Shown in pieces: positions 44,035 to 52,933 of a stretch of DNA of 64,000 nucleotides. The position numbers and the translations under genes were made by a program. Position 1 is the stretch's first letter; each line of letters opens with the position of its first letter. The stretch spans positions 124,001 to 188,000 of the forward strand of contig JBGAGV010000006.1 of the NCBI GenBank assembly GCA_044226525.1, given 5' to 3'. This DNA is from VFJQ01 sp044226525 (GTDB taxonomy: Bacteria; Verrucomicrobiota; Verrucomicrobiia; Chthoniobacterales; Chthoniobacteraceae). The notes under the pieces are model-generated. The model searched no databases. It was not told the origin of the DNA and worked only from the letters and a program-made list of their open reading frames with translations.

Positions 44035-46287
44035 TTACTTCAGGTCGAAGCGATCGAGGTTCATGACCTTCGTCCACGCGGCGACGAAGTCGGCGATGAA
44101 CTTCGGTTCGCTGTCGGCGCAGCCATAGACTTCGGCGACGGCGCGGAGGATCGAGTTCGAGCCAAAGACAAGATCGACGCGGGTGGCGGTCCATTTGGCG
44201 GCGCCGGTTTTGCGATCGACGCCGGCGAAGGCGTTGCCGCACGGGGATGCTTGTTTCCACTCCGTGCCCATGTCGAGGAGGTTGACGAAGAAGTCGTTCG
44301 TCAGCGTCTCGGGGCGCGTGGTGAAGACACCGTGTTTTTCGCCGCCGGCATTCGCACCGAGCACGCGGAGGCCGCCGATGAGGACGGTCATTTCCGGCGC
44401 GGTGAGCGTGAGGAGCTGTGCCTTGTCGATGAGCAACGCCTCGGCGGGCACGGTGTATTTGCCCTTGAGGTAGTTGCGGAAGCCATCGGCGATGGGCTCG
44501 ATCACGGCGAACGATTCGACATCGGTCTGCTCCTGCGAGGCGTCGTTGCGGCCCGGGGCGAAGGGGACGGTGATATCGTGACCGGCCTTCTTTGCAGCCT
44601 GCTCGATGCCGACCCCGCCCGCGAGGACGATGAGATCGGCGAGCGATACTTTCTTCCCACCTGCGGCAGCCCCATTGAACTCGGCTTGGATGGCTTCGAG
44701 CTTGGACAGCACGGCAGCGAGCTGCGCGGGCTGGTTGGCTTCCCAATCCTTCTGCGGCGAGAGGCGAACGCGCGCTCCGTTCGCACCGCCGCGCAGGTCG
44801 GAGCCGCGATAGGTCGAAGCGGAGGCCCACGCGGTGGACACGAGCTGCGAAACGGTGAGACCGGACGCCGCGATCCTGCCTTTCAACGCGGCGATGTCGG
44901 ACTCATCGACGAGCGGATGATTCACCGCCGGAATCGGGTCCTGCCAGATGAGATCTTCCTGCGGCACCTCGGGTCCGAGGTAACGCGACTTCGGGCCCAT
45001 GTCGCGGTGGGTGAGCTTGAACCACGCGCGGGCGAAGGCGTCGGCAAACTGGTCGGGGTTCTCGAGGAAGCGGCGCGAGATTTTCTCGTAGGCCGGGTCG
45101 AACCGCAGCGCCAGGTCGGTGGTCAGCATCATGGGCACGAGCTTCTTCGACGGATCGTGCGCGTGCGGAATGGTCGCACCCGCGCCTTTCGCCACCCATT
45201 GCTGCGCGCCGGCCGGGCTCTTCGTCAGTTCCCACTCGTAGCCGAAGAGGTTCCAGAAGAAGTTGTTGCTCCACTTCGTCGGCGTGGTGGTCCAGGTGAC
45301 TTCGAGGCCGCTGGTAATGGTATCCGCGCCTTTGCCGGTGCCGAATTTGTTGCTCCAGCCGAGCCCTTGCTGCTCGAGACCAGCGGCTTCCGGATCGGCG
45401 CCGACGTTCTCCGCCGGGCCGGCGCCGTGCGTCTTGCCGAAGGTGTGGCCGCCCGCGATGAGCGCGACGGTTTCTTCGTCGTTCATGGCCATGCGACCGA
45501 AGGTGTCGCGAATGTCTTTCGCCGCGAGGAGCGGGTCGGGATTGCCGTCCGGACCTTCGGGATTCACGTAGATGAGGCCCATCTGCACGGCGGCGAGCGG
45601 GTTCTCGAGATCGCGCGAGTGCACGACCTGGCTGTCGTCGTCCTTCACCAGCGTGCTGTGCGGATCGTTCGTGCCGGGCGAGCCTTTCGAATAGCGCTCG
45701 TCGCCGCCAAGCCACTTCTTCTCGGTGCCCCAATAGACATCATGGTCCGGTTCCCACGTATCGGGTCGGCCGCCGCCGAAGCCGAACGTTTTGAACCCCA
45801 TCGTTTCGAGCGCGACATTGCCGGTGAGGATCATGAGATCGGCCCAGGAAATCTTGCGGCCATACTTCTGCTTGATCGGCCAGAGAAGGCGGCGCGCCTT
45901 GTCGAGGCTCACGTTGTCCGGCCAGCTATTGAGCGGGGCAAAGCGCTGCTGTCCGCGTCCGCCCCCGCCACGGCCGTCGCCCGTGCGATAGGTGCCGGCG
46001 CTGTGCCAGGCCATCCGGATGAAGAGGCCGCCATAATGGCCGAAGTCGGCGGGCCACCACGGCTGCGAGTCGGTCATGAGCGCGGCGAGATCTTTCTTCA
46101 GCGCAGCGTAGTCGAGGCTCTGGAATTCTTTCGCATAGTCGAACTCCTCGCCCATCGGGTTGGACTTCGAGGAGTGCTGGTGGAGCAGCTCGACCTTGAG
46201 GCGATTCGGCCACCAGTCCTGGTTGGTCGTGCCGGAGCCGACCGCGGCGGCGCCGTGATTAAAGGGGCATTTGGATTCGGTGGACAT
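44035..46287 (-). CDS. katG: bifunctional catalase-peroxidase
   Basis: 750 residues. The N-terminal haem domain shows the distal site FIRMAWHSAGTYR (Arg, Trp, His) and the proximal HTFGKTHGA; the second, haem-free peroxidase domain is present in full (TVSQLVSTAWASASTYRG and following). The enzyme degrades hydrogen peroxide in the cytoplasm, with peroxidase activity on organic donors. Start ATG 46287 gives STESKCPFNHGA, as in the family; the long open frame before it is spurious. It is divergent from parC with a 243-base gap containing a strong dyad, and has an intrinsic terminator. Confidence 0.96.
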   Translation of the reverse strand: MSTESKCPFNHGAAAVGSGTTNQDWWPNRLKVELLHQHSSKSNPMGEEFDYAKEFQSLDYAALKKDLAALMTDSQPWWPADFGHYGGLFIRMAWHSAGTYRTGDGRGGGGRGQQRFAPLNSWPDNVSLDKARRLLWPIKQKYGRKISWADLMILTGNVALETMGFKTFGFGGGRPDTWEPDHDVYWGTEKKWLGGDERYSKGSPGTNDPHSTLVKDDDSQVVHSRDLENPLAAVQMGLIYVNPEGPDGNPDPLLAAKDIRDTFGRMAMNDEETVALIAGGHTFGKTHGAGPAENVGADPEAAGLEQQGLGWSNKFGTGKGADTITSGLEVTWTTTPTKWSNNFFWNLFGYEWELTKSPAGAQQWVAKGAGATIPHAHDPSKKLVPMMLTTDLALRFDPAYEKISRRFLENPDQFADAFARAWFKLTHRDMGPKSRYLGPEVPQEDLIWQDPIPAVNHPLVDESDIAALKGRIAASGLTVSQLVSTAWASASTYRGSDLRGGANGARVRLSPQKDWEANQPAQLAAVLSKLEAIQAEFNGAAAGGKKVSLADLIVLAGGVGIEQAAKKAGHDITVPFAPGRNDASQEQTDVESFAVIEPIADGFRNYLKGKYTVPAEALLIDKAQLLTLTAPEMTVLIGGLRVLGANAGGEKHGVFTTRPETLTNDFFVNLLDMGTEWKQASPCGNAFAGVDRKTGAAKWTATRVDLVFGSNSILRAVAEVYGCADSEPKFIADFVAAWTKVMNLDRFDLK

Positions 46288-46407
46288 GAGGTCTGTTTCT
46301 TGGGTTTTAAGATGGATGACGAGGGTGGACGCCGCACGATACGGCGTGAGTGGGCCGGAGATGTATCCGTTTTCGCGCCGAGCGTTAAATATTTCATTCC
46401 TTCCTTT

Positions 46408-46428
46408 GCCATAGGCCCGGCCTATGGC
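46408..46428. promoter_or_regulatory. perfect 21-base dyad between katG and parC
   Basis: Two 10-base arms (GCCATAGGCC and GGCCTATGGC) surround a single C. It lies about 121 bases upstream of katG and 103 bases upstream of parC. Symmetry and position suggest a protein operator; there is no U-run to make it a terminator. Confidence 0.55.
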
Positions 46429-46530
46429 TGCCCGCCTGGTTTGCCCCCGTTTTCCCGTGGCGGGCGCGAGAGTTCTTGCCATGATCGGCGTCCCTCGCGG
46501 GGCGATGACGCGCCGCGGACCCCTTTTTAG

Positions 46531-48696
46531 ATGCCCAAGAAGCCCGATCCAAATCAGGAGAACCAGCCGCAGTTGCCGCTGGCGAATGGTAACGCCGTGC
46601 CTCCATCCCCGGTCCCTGAGACGCCCGCCGTCCCCGAGGCGCCCGAGACGCCGGAATCCGTGGCCGCGGAATCCGCCGGGGAAACGGCTCCCGCTGGCGT
46701 TGAGCCTCCTCCTCCGCCGCGCAATGGCAAGGTGCAGGACGATGAGGCGCCGCTCGCGCAGAGCTATCGAAACTGGTTCCTTGAATACGCCAGTTACGTC
46801 ATCCTCGACCGCGCCGTGCCGCATGTGGACGATGGCCTCAAGCCCGTGCAGCGCCGCGTCCTGCACACGCTCTGGGACATGGACGACGGGCGTTTCCACA
46901 AGGTGGCAAACGTGGTCGGCGCGACGATGAAGCTGCACCCTCACGGTGATGCCTCGATCGGAGCAGCGCTGGTCGGCATCGCGCAGCGCGGCTGGCTCAT
47001 CGAGCCGCAGGGAAATTTCGGCAATATCTACACGGGCGACGAAGCGGCGGCGCCGCGTTACATCGAGGCGCGGCTCACACCCTTTGCGAAGGACGTGCTC
47101 TTCAACCCGAAGACCACGACCTGGCAGCTCAGCTACGACGGACGCAACCAGGAGCCGGTGACGTTGCCGGCGAAGTTCCCGATCGTGCTGCTGGAAGGCG
47201 CGGACGGCATCGCCGTCGGCCTTTCGACGAAAATCCTGCCGCACAACTTCAACGACCTCTGCCGCGCGGCGATCAATCATCTCCAAGGCAAGACCTTCCG
47301 TATTCTGCCGGATTTCCCCACGGGCGGCACGGCTGATTTTTCGGAATACAAAGACGGCGAGCGTGGCGGCAAGGTGAAGGTGCGGGCGGCCATCGAGATG
47401 CGCTCGAAGACATTGCTCGCGGTGACGGAGCTGCCCTACGGCGTGACGACCACGTCGCTGATCGAATCGATCCTCGCGGCGAACGCGAAGGGGAAGATCA
47501 AGATCAAGCATGTGGACGACAACACCGCGGACAAGGTGGAGATCCTCATTCACCTGCCGGCGGGTGCGGAGCCGAAGAAAGTCATCCAGCAGCTCTACGT
47601 CTTCACGAGCTGCCAGGTGCAGCTTTCGCCGGCGGCCTGCGTCATCGTGCGTGACCCGGTGACGGGCGATGATAAGCCGCAGTTCCTGGGCGTGCGGGAC
47701 ATTCTCAAGGCGAGCGTGGACGCGACGAAGGAGTTGCTGAAGCGAGAGCTGGAAATCCGCCTCGGCGAACTGGAGCAGCAGTGGCACTGGGATTCGCTCG
47801 AACGCATTTTCATCGAGGAGCGCATCTACCGGAATATCGAGAAATCGCAGACGTGGGAGAGCGTGCTGGAGGAAATCCGTAAGGGCCTGCAGCCGCACCT
47901 CGGCGGGTTACGCCGCGAGGTCACGGAAGACGACATCGTTCGCCTCACCGAAATCCGCATCAAACGCATCTCCGCCTACAACCGCTTCAAGGCCGACGAG
48001 GCGATGAAGAAGATCGAGGAGGAGATCAAGGAGGTGAAAAAGAACCTCAAAAATCTCACCGAATACGCCGTCGCGTGGTTCGAGATGCTCCAGCAGAAAT
48101 ACGGCAAGGGCATCAAACGCAAGACGAGCTACGACGAGATCGCCCAGATCGATGCGAGCGCGGTGCTGTCGGCGAACCAGCGCCTCTACGTGAACCGGCA
48201 GGACGGCTTCATCGGCCTGAACTGGCGCCAGCACGAGTTCGTCACTGAATGCACCATCGCCGACAACGTGCTCACCATCATGCGCGACGGTTCGCTCAAG
48301 GTCGCCAAGGTCGCGGACAAGGTTTTCATGGGCCGCGATATCATCCACGTCGCCATCTGGCCGAAGGATGGCGACACCAGCTTCTACACGATGGTTTATA
48401 AGGACGGCGAAACGGGCACGTCGTTCGTGAAGAAGTTCCAGATCGGCGGCCTCTCGCGCGACAAGCTGTATCCGATCGTGAAGAGCGAAGGCTCGGAGAT
48501 TCTCTTCCTCAAGGTCCACGCCAAGGAAGAGGACATGCCGAAGAAACTGCACGTCTCCCTCGACGGCCGCAGCGGTGCCCGCGTGCGCGAACTCGATCTC
48601 GACCTCACCACGCTCGCCGTCAGCTCGCGCACTTCCAAGGGCCTCACCGTGACCAAGTGGGCGGTGAAGGACGTGAAGGTGCCGCGGCCAGCGTAG
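46531..48696 (+). CDS. parC: DNA topoisomerase IV subunit A (ParC-like)
   Basis: 721 residues. About 70 Pro/Glu/Ala-rich residues precede the breakage-reunion domain (LEYASYVILDRAVPHVDDGLKP), with winged helix HPHGDASIGAAL and catalytic Tyr177 in AAPRYIEARL. A coiled-coil stretch (MKKIEEEIKEVKKNL) forms the gate arm, and a shorter C-terminal beta region (CTIADNVLTIMRDGSLKVAK, ISDKLYP-like) replaces the full gyrase pinwheel. With ParE it makes topoisomerase IV, used for decatenation. The low-complexity N-terminal extension is not usual for the family. Confidence 0.88.
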   Translation: MPKKPDPNQENQPQLPLANGNAVPPSPVPETPAVPEAPETPESVAAESAGETAPAGVEPPPPPRNGKVQDDEAPLAQSYRNWFLEYASYVILDRAVPHVDDGLKPVQRRVLHTLWDMDDGRFHKVANVVGATMKLHPHGDASIGAALVGIAQRGWLIEPQGNFGNIYTGDEAAAPRYIEARLTPFAKDVLFNPKTTTWQLSYDGRNQEPVTLPAKFPIVLLEGADGIAVGLSTKILPHNFNDLCRAAINHLQGKTFRILPDFPTGGTADFSEYKDGERGGKVKVRAAIEMRSKTLLAVTELPYGVTTTSLIESILAANAKGKIKIKHVDDNTADKVEILIHLPAGAEPKKVIQQLYVFTSCQVQLSPAACVIVRDPVTGDDKPQFLGVRDILKASVDATKELLKRELEIRLGELEQQWHWDSLERIFIEERIYRNIEKSQTWESVLEEIRKGLQPHLGGLRREVTEDDIVRLTEIRIKRISAYNRFKADEAMKKIEEEIKEVKKNLKNLTEYAVAWFEMLQQKYGKGIKRKTSYDEIAQIDASAVLSANQRLYVNRQDGFIGLNWRQHEFVTECTIADNVLTIMRDGSLKVAKVADKVFMGRDIIHVAIWPKDGDTSFYTMVYKDGETGTSFVKKFQIGGLSRDKLYPIVKSEGSEILFLKVHAKEEDMPKKLHVSLDGRSGARVRELDLDLTTLAVSSRTSKGLTVTKWAVKDVKVPRPA

Positions 48697-48757
48697 AGGA
48701 CGTCTCGCCTGCGCAACTCACCAGATTCGTTCGGAAAATGGATGGGCCGCACTGCGA

Positions 48758-49462
48758 TCAGTCCACCGTCCTGGCGCGAATCAAATCGATAATCTTGGCG
48801 GGATCGAAGTGCCCGGGATTCAACTCCACTTTATGAACGCCCGTTGGGATTCCGGCGGCGGAAGTGCCCGAGGGCATCAAAGCGAGGACGGCTTTGCCTG
48901 CCGACGTCGCGACGTCGAGGTCCGCGCTCACCAAGGGGCTGATTTCATCGTCGCCGACCAGCCCGACCACCGCGTCGGATTGCGCGATCATGCGGCGCAA
49001 CGATTCCTTCCAGGATTCACCGGTGGCAATGCTCGTCTGGTCGAGGATCTCGTAGCCGGAATTCTTGAAGCTCTCGCGCAGCTTGGCGGCGGTGCGGGAG
49101 TCTTCGGTGCTGTAGGAGAGAAACACCGTCGGCGGCCGGCCGGAAGGCGAGGCCTGTGATGCTGCGGCCGGCTGTTCGCGGTCTGGATATTCCAGTTTGA
49201 GGTAGTGACGGAGCGAATGCTTCGTGCCGTCGAGAAGCACGACTTCGGCTCGGAGCATGAACGTTCCCCAGCCCGCCGTGGTGAGCCGGAAGGCATTGGC
49301 GCGATCCTCCACCGTGACGCGGGACTGGCTGAAGCTGGGGTGGAGGATCCAGACGACATGCTTCACTTCCTTCATTTCGGCCTCCGTCCCTTCCAGCCAT
49401 GCCGACCAGCGCCAGTAGTCGTTGCCGACGTATTCGTAGTCCTGTGCAATTCGGTAGCTCAC
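48758..49462 (-). CDS. prokaryotic YEATS-TIR fusion protein
   Basis: 234 residues from GTG 49462, which overlaps the preceding TGA (GTGA); GGAGGAA seven bases earlier is a good ribosome-binding site and supports this start. Residues 1-92 are a beta sandwich with the pYEATS-like pattern (YWRWSAWLEGTEAEMKEVKH, VVWILHPSF, GWGTFMLRAEVVLLDG). Residues 112-200 are a TIR domain (VFLSYSTEDSRTAAKLRES, QSDAVVGLVGDD) with Asp181 where the catalytic Glu is expected. In bacterial conflict systems pYEATS is a proposed ligand-binding adaptor and TIR domains cleave NAD or build signalling nucleotides. Last gene of the four-gene cassette; acts in the cytoplasm. Confidence 0.8.
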   Translation of the reverse strand: MSYRIAQDYEYVGNDYWRWSAWLEGTEAEMKEVKHVVWILHPSFSQSRVTVEDRANAFRLTTAGWGTFMLRAEVVLLDGTKHSLRHYLKLEYPDREQPAAASQASPSGRPPTVFLSYSTEDSRTAAKLRESFKNSGYEILDQTSIATGESWKESLRRMIAQSDAVVGLVGDDEISPLVSADLDVATSAGKAVLALMPSGTSAAGIPTGVHKVELNPGHFDPAKIIDLIRARTVD

Positions 49463-50169
49463 GCGTGTTCCTCCAGGCGCACGCCGCCCACGAAGGGGTC
49501 GATGGCGTGGCGCGATTGCCACATTTTTCCTCCCTGCCGCAGGCGAAGGCGAACACGTTCACCTTCTTTCAGCTTTGGGAGAATCGCGTAAGCGGCACCA
49601 GGTTCCAACCCGAGGCTGGCGCGTTCGAAGTCCCGGAATTGACCAGTCTGCGAGATGACCTGAAATTCGCACCTGTCCCCCTGCGTTTCGTCATAGCGCG
49701 CCGCCAGGTCGTCCGGTTCGATGCGAACTCGCGCGGCTTTGCCGTAGTCCCGTTTCCACAGGGCGATGGTGTTCATGAGTTTGAGGATGACATCGATTTC
49801 GCGGCCGGGCTGGTAGGGCGTGTATTCGTTGCCTGCGCCGAGGCCACGCGCCCGGAGCAGTTCGTGCAGGACGCGCATGGTCGGTTTTCTCAGGCCTTCG
49901 GCATACTGAAACTCGCTCAGGACGAAGGCGGGATCCGCGATGTCGCCGGCGTCGTTGGCTTGCGGGGTCACCAAGGCGATCAAACCGTCCGCATCCTCGA
50001 TTCGCTTTTTCAGCGCGTCATCGAGCGGGCGACCGCCGACATCGACGCCGTCGAGCACGCGCAAGCCCATCGCTTCGATTGTTCGAACGACGAATTTGCG
50101 TAACCGTTCGAGTTCGTTCTCGTGGTCTGGGTGAGGGCGGTAGGTGTAGGAAAGGAACAGCTTCTCCAT
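49459..50169 (-). CDS. TIR-domain protein with C-terminal beta domain
   Basis: 236 residues. Residues 1-130 are TIR-like: KLFLSYTYRPHPDHENELERL at the first strand, VLDGVDVGGRPL at the second, and ADGLIALVTP at the fourth, with Glu86 in LSEFQYAEGL at the catalytic position. The last 90 residues form a beta-rich domain of unknown kind. It starts 10 bases after the protease gene's stop and is coupled to the pYEATS-TIR gene through a GTGA overlap. Likely an NAD-consuming effector, active in the cytoplasm; its trigger would be the sensor proteins in this operon. Confidence 0.75.
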   Translation of the reverse strand: MEKLFLSYTYRPHPDHENELERLRKFVVRTIEAMGLRVLDGVDVGGRPLDDALKKRIEDADGLIALVTPQANDAGDIADPAFVLSEFQYAEGLRKPTMRVLHELLRARGLGAGNEYTPYQPGREIDVILKLMNTIALWKRDYGKAARVRIEPDDLAARYDETQGDRCEFQVISQTGQFRDFERASLGLEPGAAYAILPKLKEGERVRLRLRQGGKMWQSRHAIDPFVGGVRLEEHA

Positions 50170-50179
50170 CGCGTTGCGG

Positions 50180-51787
50180 CTAAGTCTTTTTTTCCTTGAT
50201 GATGGCTTGGATCCACAAGCCTTCATTTGCTCCGTAGGTGCCGGCCTCGCCGTTCAAACGGGAGATTCCTTCCTTGCCGCCGAGATGGTGCAGGCCGACG
50301 ACGCTCCATTCTTCATTGAAGACCGGGCTGCCGGAACTGCCGCCCTCGGTGGGGGCTCGATAGTGCAGCCGGACGACTCCCTCGATGGCCGGCCGGCCTT
50401 TGGTCGGTCCCTCATGATCGAGTAATTCGTTGTCTTGCAGCGAAAACGCCAGTTCCCGGCCTCCGGGATGGCCGATGACATAAACGCGCTGCGCCGGCTG
50501 TCCACCTGCCAGCGGAAGAGTCTTCCCGGCGGAGAGCGCCCCAACCCCTTGGGGCTGCTTCTTGAGCTTGAGGATGCTCGCGTCGTGGCGGTCGGGAGGA
50601 GAACTCCACAACACCTTTTCCACCTCGATGCGCTGAACCGGCGACAACGCCTCGAACACCACCTCGGCCGAGTCGGCCTTGATCGCCTCGCCCGATCCTT
50701 CCGCATTGACGACGTGGTGGTTCGTCAGCACGACTAGCTCATCCAGGTCGAGGCCGAGATCGTGAGCCCGCATGAGAAAGCCCGTGCCCTGCCGACGAAT
50801 CCCGCGCAATTCGATGGCCACCACGGAACGAGCCTTTTCCAGCCCAAGCAGCATCCACCGATACGTTTTCGGTCCGTCCGCCCCGAGAATCGCCTCGAGT
50901 TGGCCGCGGGCTGGTGTTGGCGTGGCGGCGAGTTTTTTGAAGTCCGTTGGGGTCAGTTCGAGGGTGCCACCTGGCTTCCGCATCAGTTGCGCCTGCAGAA
51001 TAGCCAGCAAGGGGCGTCCGTGCTTCTTGTCTTCGTCCAGCCCCCACACTTCGCAAAACTGCCGCAGGGTGCTGCCCAGGTGGAAGGCTTCCACCTTCGG
51101 ATGGGTGACATACGTCCTCAAATGGCGCGCGACATTTTTCCAGTCTCCGAGGGCCAGACATGCCTCGGCCATGGTGGCGGCGTGCCACTCGTCTTGCTGG
51201 GAGGAGGGAACTTTTTCGAGCGCTTCCAACACCCGTCGGGCCAGGTCCACCGGATCGAGTTCCGGTGCGGCCGGGATCCCCAGACGTCGTGCCGCAGCGA
51301 GAACGGCCACCACGTTGATTCCCTGCCATGTCCACGATCCTCCCGCATCGACCACGGCCCGATAGGCGGAAACGGCTTGCTGGAGCGCGGTGCGCGCCGC
51401 CGGCGAATGTTTGTCTCGTGCGTCGAAAAAGATTTGTTTGTGTGCGCGCCCGAGCAGCCCGGTCGCTTCTCCCCAAGCTGGAAATGATTTCGGCAGCCAT
51501 CCCGTCAAGGTGCGCAAGAGATCGATCGCCGCCGTCGCTTTACCAGTTTCGATCAAGGCCTGCGCATACCAGCACCGCACGACCGCATCCTCGGGCGCGT
51601 GCCGGCCCGCGGCCTCGGCGAGGCGCCCCAGCATGGCGAACTCCCGCATCCCTCGCAATTTTTTGGCAGTGGAGCCGGCGGCATAGAGGTCTTCATGGCT
51701 GGGGGTGCCACGCAAACGATCCAGGCATTCTTCCGCGGCGCGCAACAGGGCGGCGCGCGGATCCTCGGGATTCGCTGGCTGGCTCAT
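50180..51787 (-). CDS. TPR-like sensor fused to trypsin-like serine protease
   Basis: 535 residues. Residues 1-300 are helical repeats resembling the TRAFs-binding/TPR-S domain used as a sensor in bacterial conflict systems (YAAGSTAKKLRGMREFAML; GDWKNVARHLRTYV). Residues 315-530 are a trypsin-like protease with HTRA-style triad: His358 (LTNHHVV), Asp402 (HDASILKL) and Ser485 (GGSSGSPVF). No signal peptide, so it acts in the cytoplasm. Start overlaps the hydrolase stop by ATGA. It may activate a partner by cleavage when the repeat domain detects a signal; the substrate could be a TIR protein of the same cassette. Confidence 0.8.
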   Translation of the reverse strand: MSQPANPEDPRAALLRAAEECLDRLRGTPSHEDLYAAGSTAKKLRGMREFAMLGRLAEAAGRHAPEDAVVRCWYAQALIETGKATAAIDLLRTLTGWLPKSFPAWGEATGLLGRAHKQIFFDARDKHSPAARTALQQAVSAYRAVVDAGGSWTWQGINVVAVLAAARRLGIPAAPELDPVDLARRVLEALEKVPSSQQDEWHAATMAEACLALGDWKNVARHLRTYVTHPKVEAFHLGSTLRQFCEVWGLDEDKKHGRPLLAILQAQLMRKPGGTLELTPTDFKKLAATPTPARGQLEAILGADGPKTYRWMLLGLEKARSVVAIELRGIRRQGTGFLMRAHDLGLDLDELVVLTNHHVVNAEGSGEAIKADSAEVVFEALSPVQRIEVEKVLWSSPPDRHDASILKLKKQPQGVGALSAGKTLPLAGGQPAQRVYVIGHPGGRELAFSLQDNELLDHEGPTKGRPAIEGVVRLHYRAPTEGGSSGSPVFNEEWSVVGLHHLGGKEGISRLNGEAGTYGANEGLWIQAIIKEKKT

Positions 51788-52719
51788 ACCCCGAGCAAGC
51801 GGCGCAACTCCCGGCGCAGCACTGGCTGCCGGTAATATTTGGTGGCCGAATGAGGCCAGGCTCCCCCGTTGGCCACCTGGATGTCATGAACGGTTTCGGC
51901 CGCCTGCCGTTTATAGTCGTTGCGAAGATGGGGGTCGAAGCCGCACACCGGGTCGAGCGGATCGAAAACATTCACCCACTCGCCGGCCACTTTGCCGCTG
52001 GGAAAACCATCCGCGCGGGACCATTCCGGGCGCAGCTTGTCCTGCACTTCGTCGAGCCCGAGGGGACTGCCGAGCGTGATGAGCCCATCGACTTCCGGGC
52101 ACCCGGCCACGCGCTTGAGGCAATCGTAGGCGATGACCGTTCCCATGGAGTGGCTCACCACGATATGCGGACGGCTGTCGACCCGCCCGAGAAGATTCAC
52201 CGTGCGGCGTCGAATCTCGTCCTGAACGCGAAATGTCTCTCCGGGCCGCGGCGTCGATTCGACGTTGAACAAGTAGTGATGCACGTCGCGCAGGAAGGCG
52301 GCCATCATCGGCTTTTTCAAAAACCAGGGCAGTGGAATCCGTTCCAGCGGCTTGGTGCCCGTGGGTTCCGGTGCCTGAGTCGCGGTCGCGATTTCTTCAT
52401 CCGAAAAATCGGTGAGATGGTGACGCAGAGCCTCGATGAATTCGGCCGACTCGGGTGAAACCGGCGTGGGCAACGCAGGATCGCCGCTCCCGTCGAGTGT
52501 GGCGGGCGTATTTTCGAGCACGCCTTCGTGCGCCGCGACGTCCAGATCGGGTGCCGGGTAAAGCACATCTGCCCAATAGACCAGACTGGAAGAAACTCCC
52601 AGAGCGCCCAACGCGAGCGGATCGTCTCCTGTGTCGGCCAGGGAGCGGCGCCAGATGTTCAGCAGCTCGTCCGCCGCCGGTTTGTTGGAGATGCCATGAA
52701 TGAAAGTGACGTGCGCCAT
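51784..52719 (-). CDS. cytoplasmic alpha/beta hydrolase (esterase-like)
   Basis: 311 residues, no signal peptide or membrane helix. Alpha/beta-hydrolase features: FIHGISN at residues 7-13 (oxyanion region), nucleophile Ser191 in VVSHSMG, candidate acids Asp253 or Asp256 in NVFDPLDPVCG, and His290 near the end. The fold covers lipases and esterases. As first gene of the cassette with TIR and protease genes, a role as a lipid-cleaving effector is plausible; membrane damage by similar hydrolases is known in other defence systems, but nothing here proves it. Confidence 0.78.
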   Translation of the reverse strand: MAHVTFIHGISNKPAADELLNIWRRSLADTGDDPLALGALGVSSSLVYWADVLYPAPDLDVAAHEGVLENTPATLDGSGDPALPTPVSPESAEFIEALRHHLTDFSDEEIATATQAPEPTGTKPLERIPLPWFLKKPMMAAFLRDVHHYLFNVESTPRPGETFRVQDEIRRRTVNLLGRVDSRPHIVVSHSMGTVIAYDCLKRVAGCPEVDGLITLGSPLGLDEVQDKLRPEWSRADGFPSGKVAGEWVNVFDPLDPVCGFDPHLRNDYKRQAAETVHDIQVANGGAWPHSATKYYRQPVLRRELRRLLGV

Positions 52720-52919
52720 GGGATTCAGGAGGTGTGGGAGGGAGGGCTCGACGGTCGAGGGGGAGCAGGTTGCCCGAGACGGTTGGACTTTGGCAATTTA
52801 GAATCGCGTTGGGATCGGGAGGCATTCCTTCGAGAAAGATCAACGCGCGACGCGTCCGAGTTTTCTAAGACACTCGAATTGTCGGCTTCTCGCAGTCTCC
52901 CCTTGAAGGAAGGGGGCGG

Positions 52920-52933
52920 CGCACTTTAGTGCG
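52920..52933 (+). promoter_or_regulatory. hairpin between Shine-Dalgarno and start of the secreted protease
   Basis: CGCACT at 52920-52925 pairs perfectly with AGTGCG at 52928-52933. The purine-rich GAAGGAAGGGGG at 52906-52917 precedes it and ATG 52938 follows. The GTG at 52929 lies inside the stem, so folding would favour initiation at 52938. Confidence 0.45.

Noticed and set aside
44251..46530. 759-residue ORF opposite katG
   Set aside because: Repetitive Arg/Glu/Gly composition is the complement of katG codons; katG itself has all catalytic motifs.
46288..47898. 537-residue N-terminal extension of the katG frame
   Set aside because: The extension is antisense to parC and lacks similarity to catalase-peroxidases; the family start is at 46287.
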